Shown here one piece after another: positions 5,900 through 6,041 of a stretch of 6,041 nt of DNA. The notes under the pieces are model-generated. The model was not told where the DNA came from. It was given only the letters and a program-made list of their open reading frames with translations, and did no database searches. Made by a program: the position numbers and the translations under genes. Each line of letters begins with the position of its first letter. Positions within the stretch are counted from its first letter, which is position 1. The stretch comes from an uncultured Bacillota bacterium (GTDB taxonomy: Bacteria > Bacillota > Clostridia > Peptostreptococcales > Anaerovoracaceae). The stretch covers positions 1-6,041 of the forward strand of contig CASEFF010000116.1 in the NCBI GenBank assembly GCA_949287115.1. Reading direction: 5' to 3'.

Positions 5900-6006
5900 A
5901 AGGTGCGGACAGCAAACCTACGGAAGTGGTATAGGTCAGAGGGACCACCTGGTTTAGGACCAGGGCGCCGCGTGTTCGACTCACGCTACCATTGAAAACG
6001 CACCTT
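5900..6006 (+). other. Outer helix enclosing the tRNA-like element
   Basis: AAGGTGCG (5900-5907) is perfectly complementary to CGCACCTT (5999-6006). Two further pairs (TC at 5897-5898 with GA at 6007-6008) follow after one bulged A. Between the helix and the cloverleaf lie 17 nt on the 5' side and AAAA on the 3' side. An ordinary tRNA precursor does not need such a clamp. It suggests either a larger structured RNA or leader, or a chance complement. Confidence 0.4.
5925..5994 (+). tRNA. Atypical tRNA or tRNA-like cloverleaf with UAG anticodon triplet (nominally Leu, identity doubtful)
   Basis: All four helices form with tRNA geometry. The acceptor pairs AGTGGTA (5925-5931) with TACCATT (5987-5993), one G-T pair among seven. 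TA follows at positions 8-9, then the D-stem GGTC/GACC (5934-5937, 5943-5946). The anticodon stem is CCTGG/CCAGG (5948-5952, 5960-5964) around TTTAGGA. A 5-nt variable loop (5965-5969) leads to the T-stem GCGTG/CACGC around a perfect TTCGACT loop. T8, A14, G15-C48, G18G19, T33, purine 37, G53-C61 and A58 are all present. The triplet TAG would read CUA (Leu) codons. Several things are odd. The D-loop has only five bases (AGAGG) with no A21. The variable loop is short where tRNA-Leu has a long arm. The discriminator is G rather than A, and no CCA is encoded. It is therefore unlikely to be an ordinary tRNA-Leu. Alternatives are a specialised non-canonical tRNA, a decayed gene, or a tRNA mimic in the leader of the next gene. 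Confidence 0.55.
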
Positions 6007-6041
6007 GAAAGGCTGCAAAACGATACGGAAAAGAGGGATGG

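Noticed and set aside
5948..5964. CCTGG...CCAGG hairpin as a terminator
   Set aside because: No T-tract follows, and the arms fit the anticodon stem of the cloverleaf exactly.
5925..5994. Amber-suppressor tRNA
   Set aside because: The anticodon reads UAG 5' to 3', which pairs with CUA (Leu). A suppressor of UAG codons would need CUA as its anticodon.
6032..6041. AGAGGG followed by ATG as the start of a new gene
   Set aside because: The ATG at 6038 touches the putative binding site with no spacing. AGAGGG could serve a start beyond the window, which cannot be judged here.

Overview
The window reads as a chromosomal stretch from a Gram-positive anaerobe of the Clostridia. This is inferred from strong AGGAGG-type ribosome binding sites, frequent ATA and AGG/AGA codons, roughly balanced base composition, and tandem WYL proteins whose N-termini (MAYSELIKD..., MLFNEIYGSY...) look like clostridial pairs. 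A genus cannot be named from this sequence alone. No transposase, integrase, CRISPR array or phage gene is visible.

Left part (1-2930, + strand): four genes in one direction with short gaps (68, 30 and 21 nt) and no clear terminator between them, so probably one transcript. They are the C-terminal half of an APC-superfamily amino acid permease (cut by the window edge), an M20-family amidohydrolase of the AbgB/aminobenzoyl-glutamate hydrolase type with an apparently intact metal centre, an unrecognised 69-residue acidic protein, and a two-helix membrane protein with a split zinc ribbon. The first two suggest uptake of an amino acid and/or hydrolysis of an N-acyl amino acid or peptide-like amide. 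The roles of the last two are unknown.

Middle (2957-3650): a minus-strand DUF308/HdeD-like six-helix membrane protein converges on the left operon, with only 26 nt between stop codons. It diverges from the right-hand genes across a 136-nt intergenic region. That region holds a TATACT box and an inverted repeat that could be an operator.

Right part (3651-5826, + strand): two overlapping, translationally coupled WYL-domain genes. The first has a winged helix; no DNA-binding domain can be seen in the second. They end at an intrinsic terminator whose left arm is the second copy of a 16-bp tandem duplication; the first copy encodes the end of the protein.

End (5827-6041): no protein gene. The standout is a complete tRNA-like cloverleaf at 5925-5994 with all four helices, an intact TTCGACT T-loop and a UAG anticodon triplet. 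It also has a short variable loop, a tiny D-loop, a G discriminator and no encoded CCA, and an additional 8-bp helix encloses it. It could be an aberrant tRNA gene, a tRNA-mimicking leader of the next gene, or the core of a larger RNA. It is the least ordinary item in the window.
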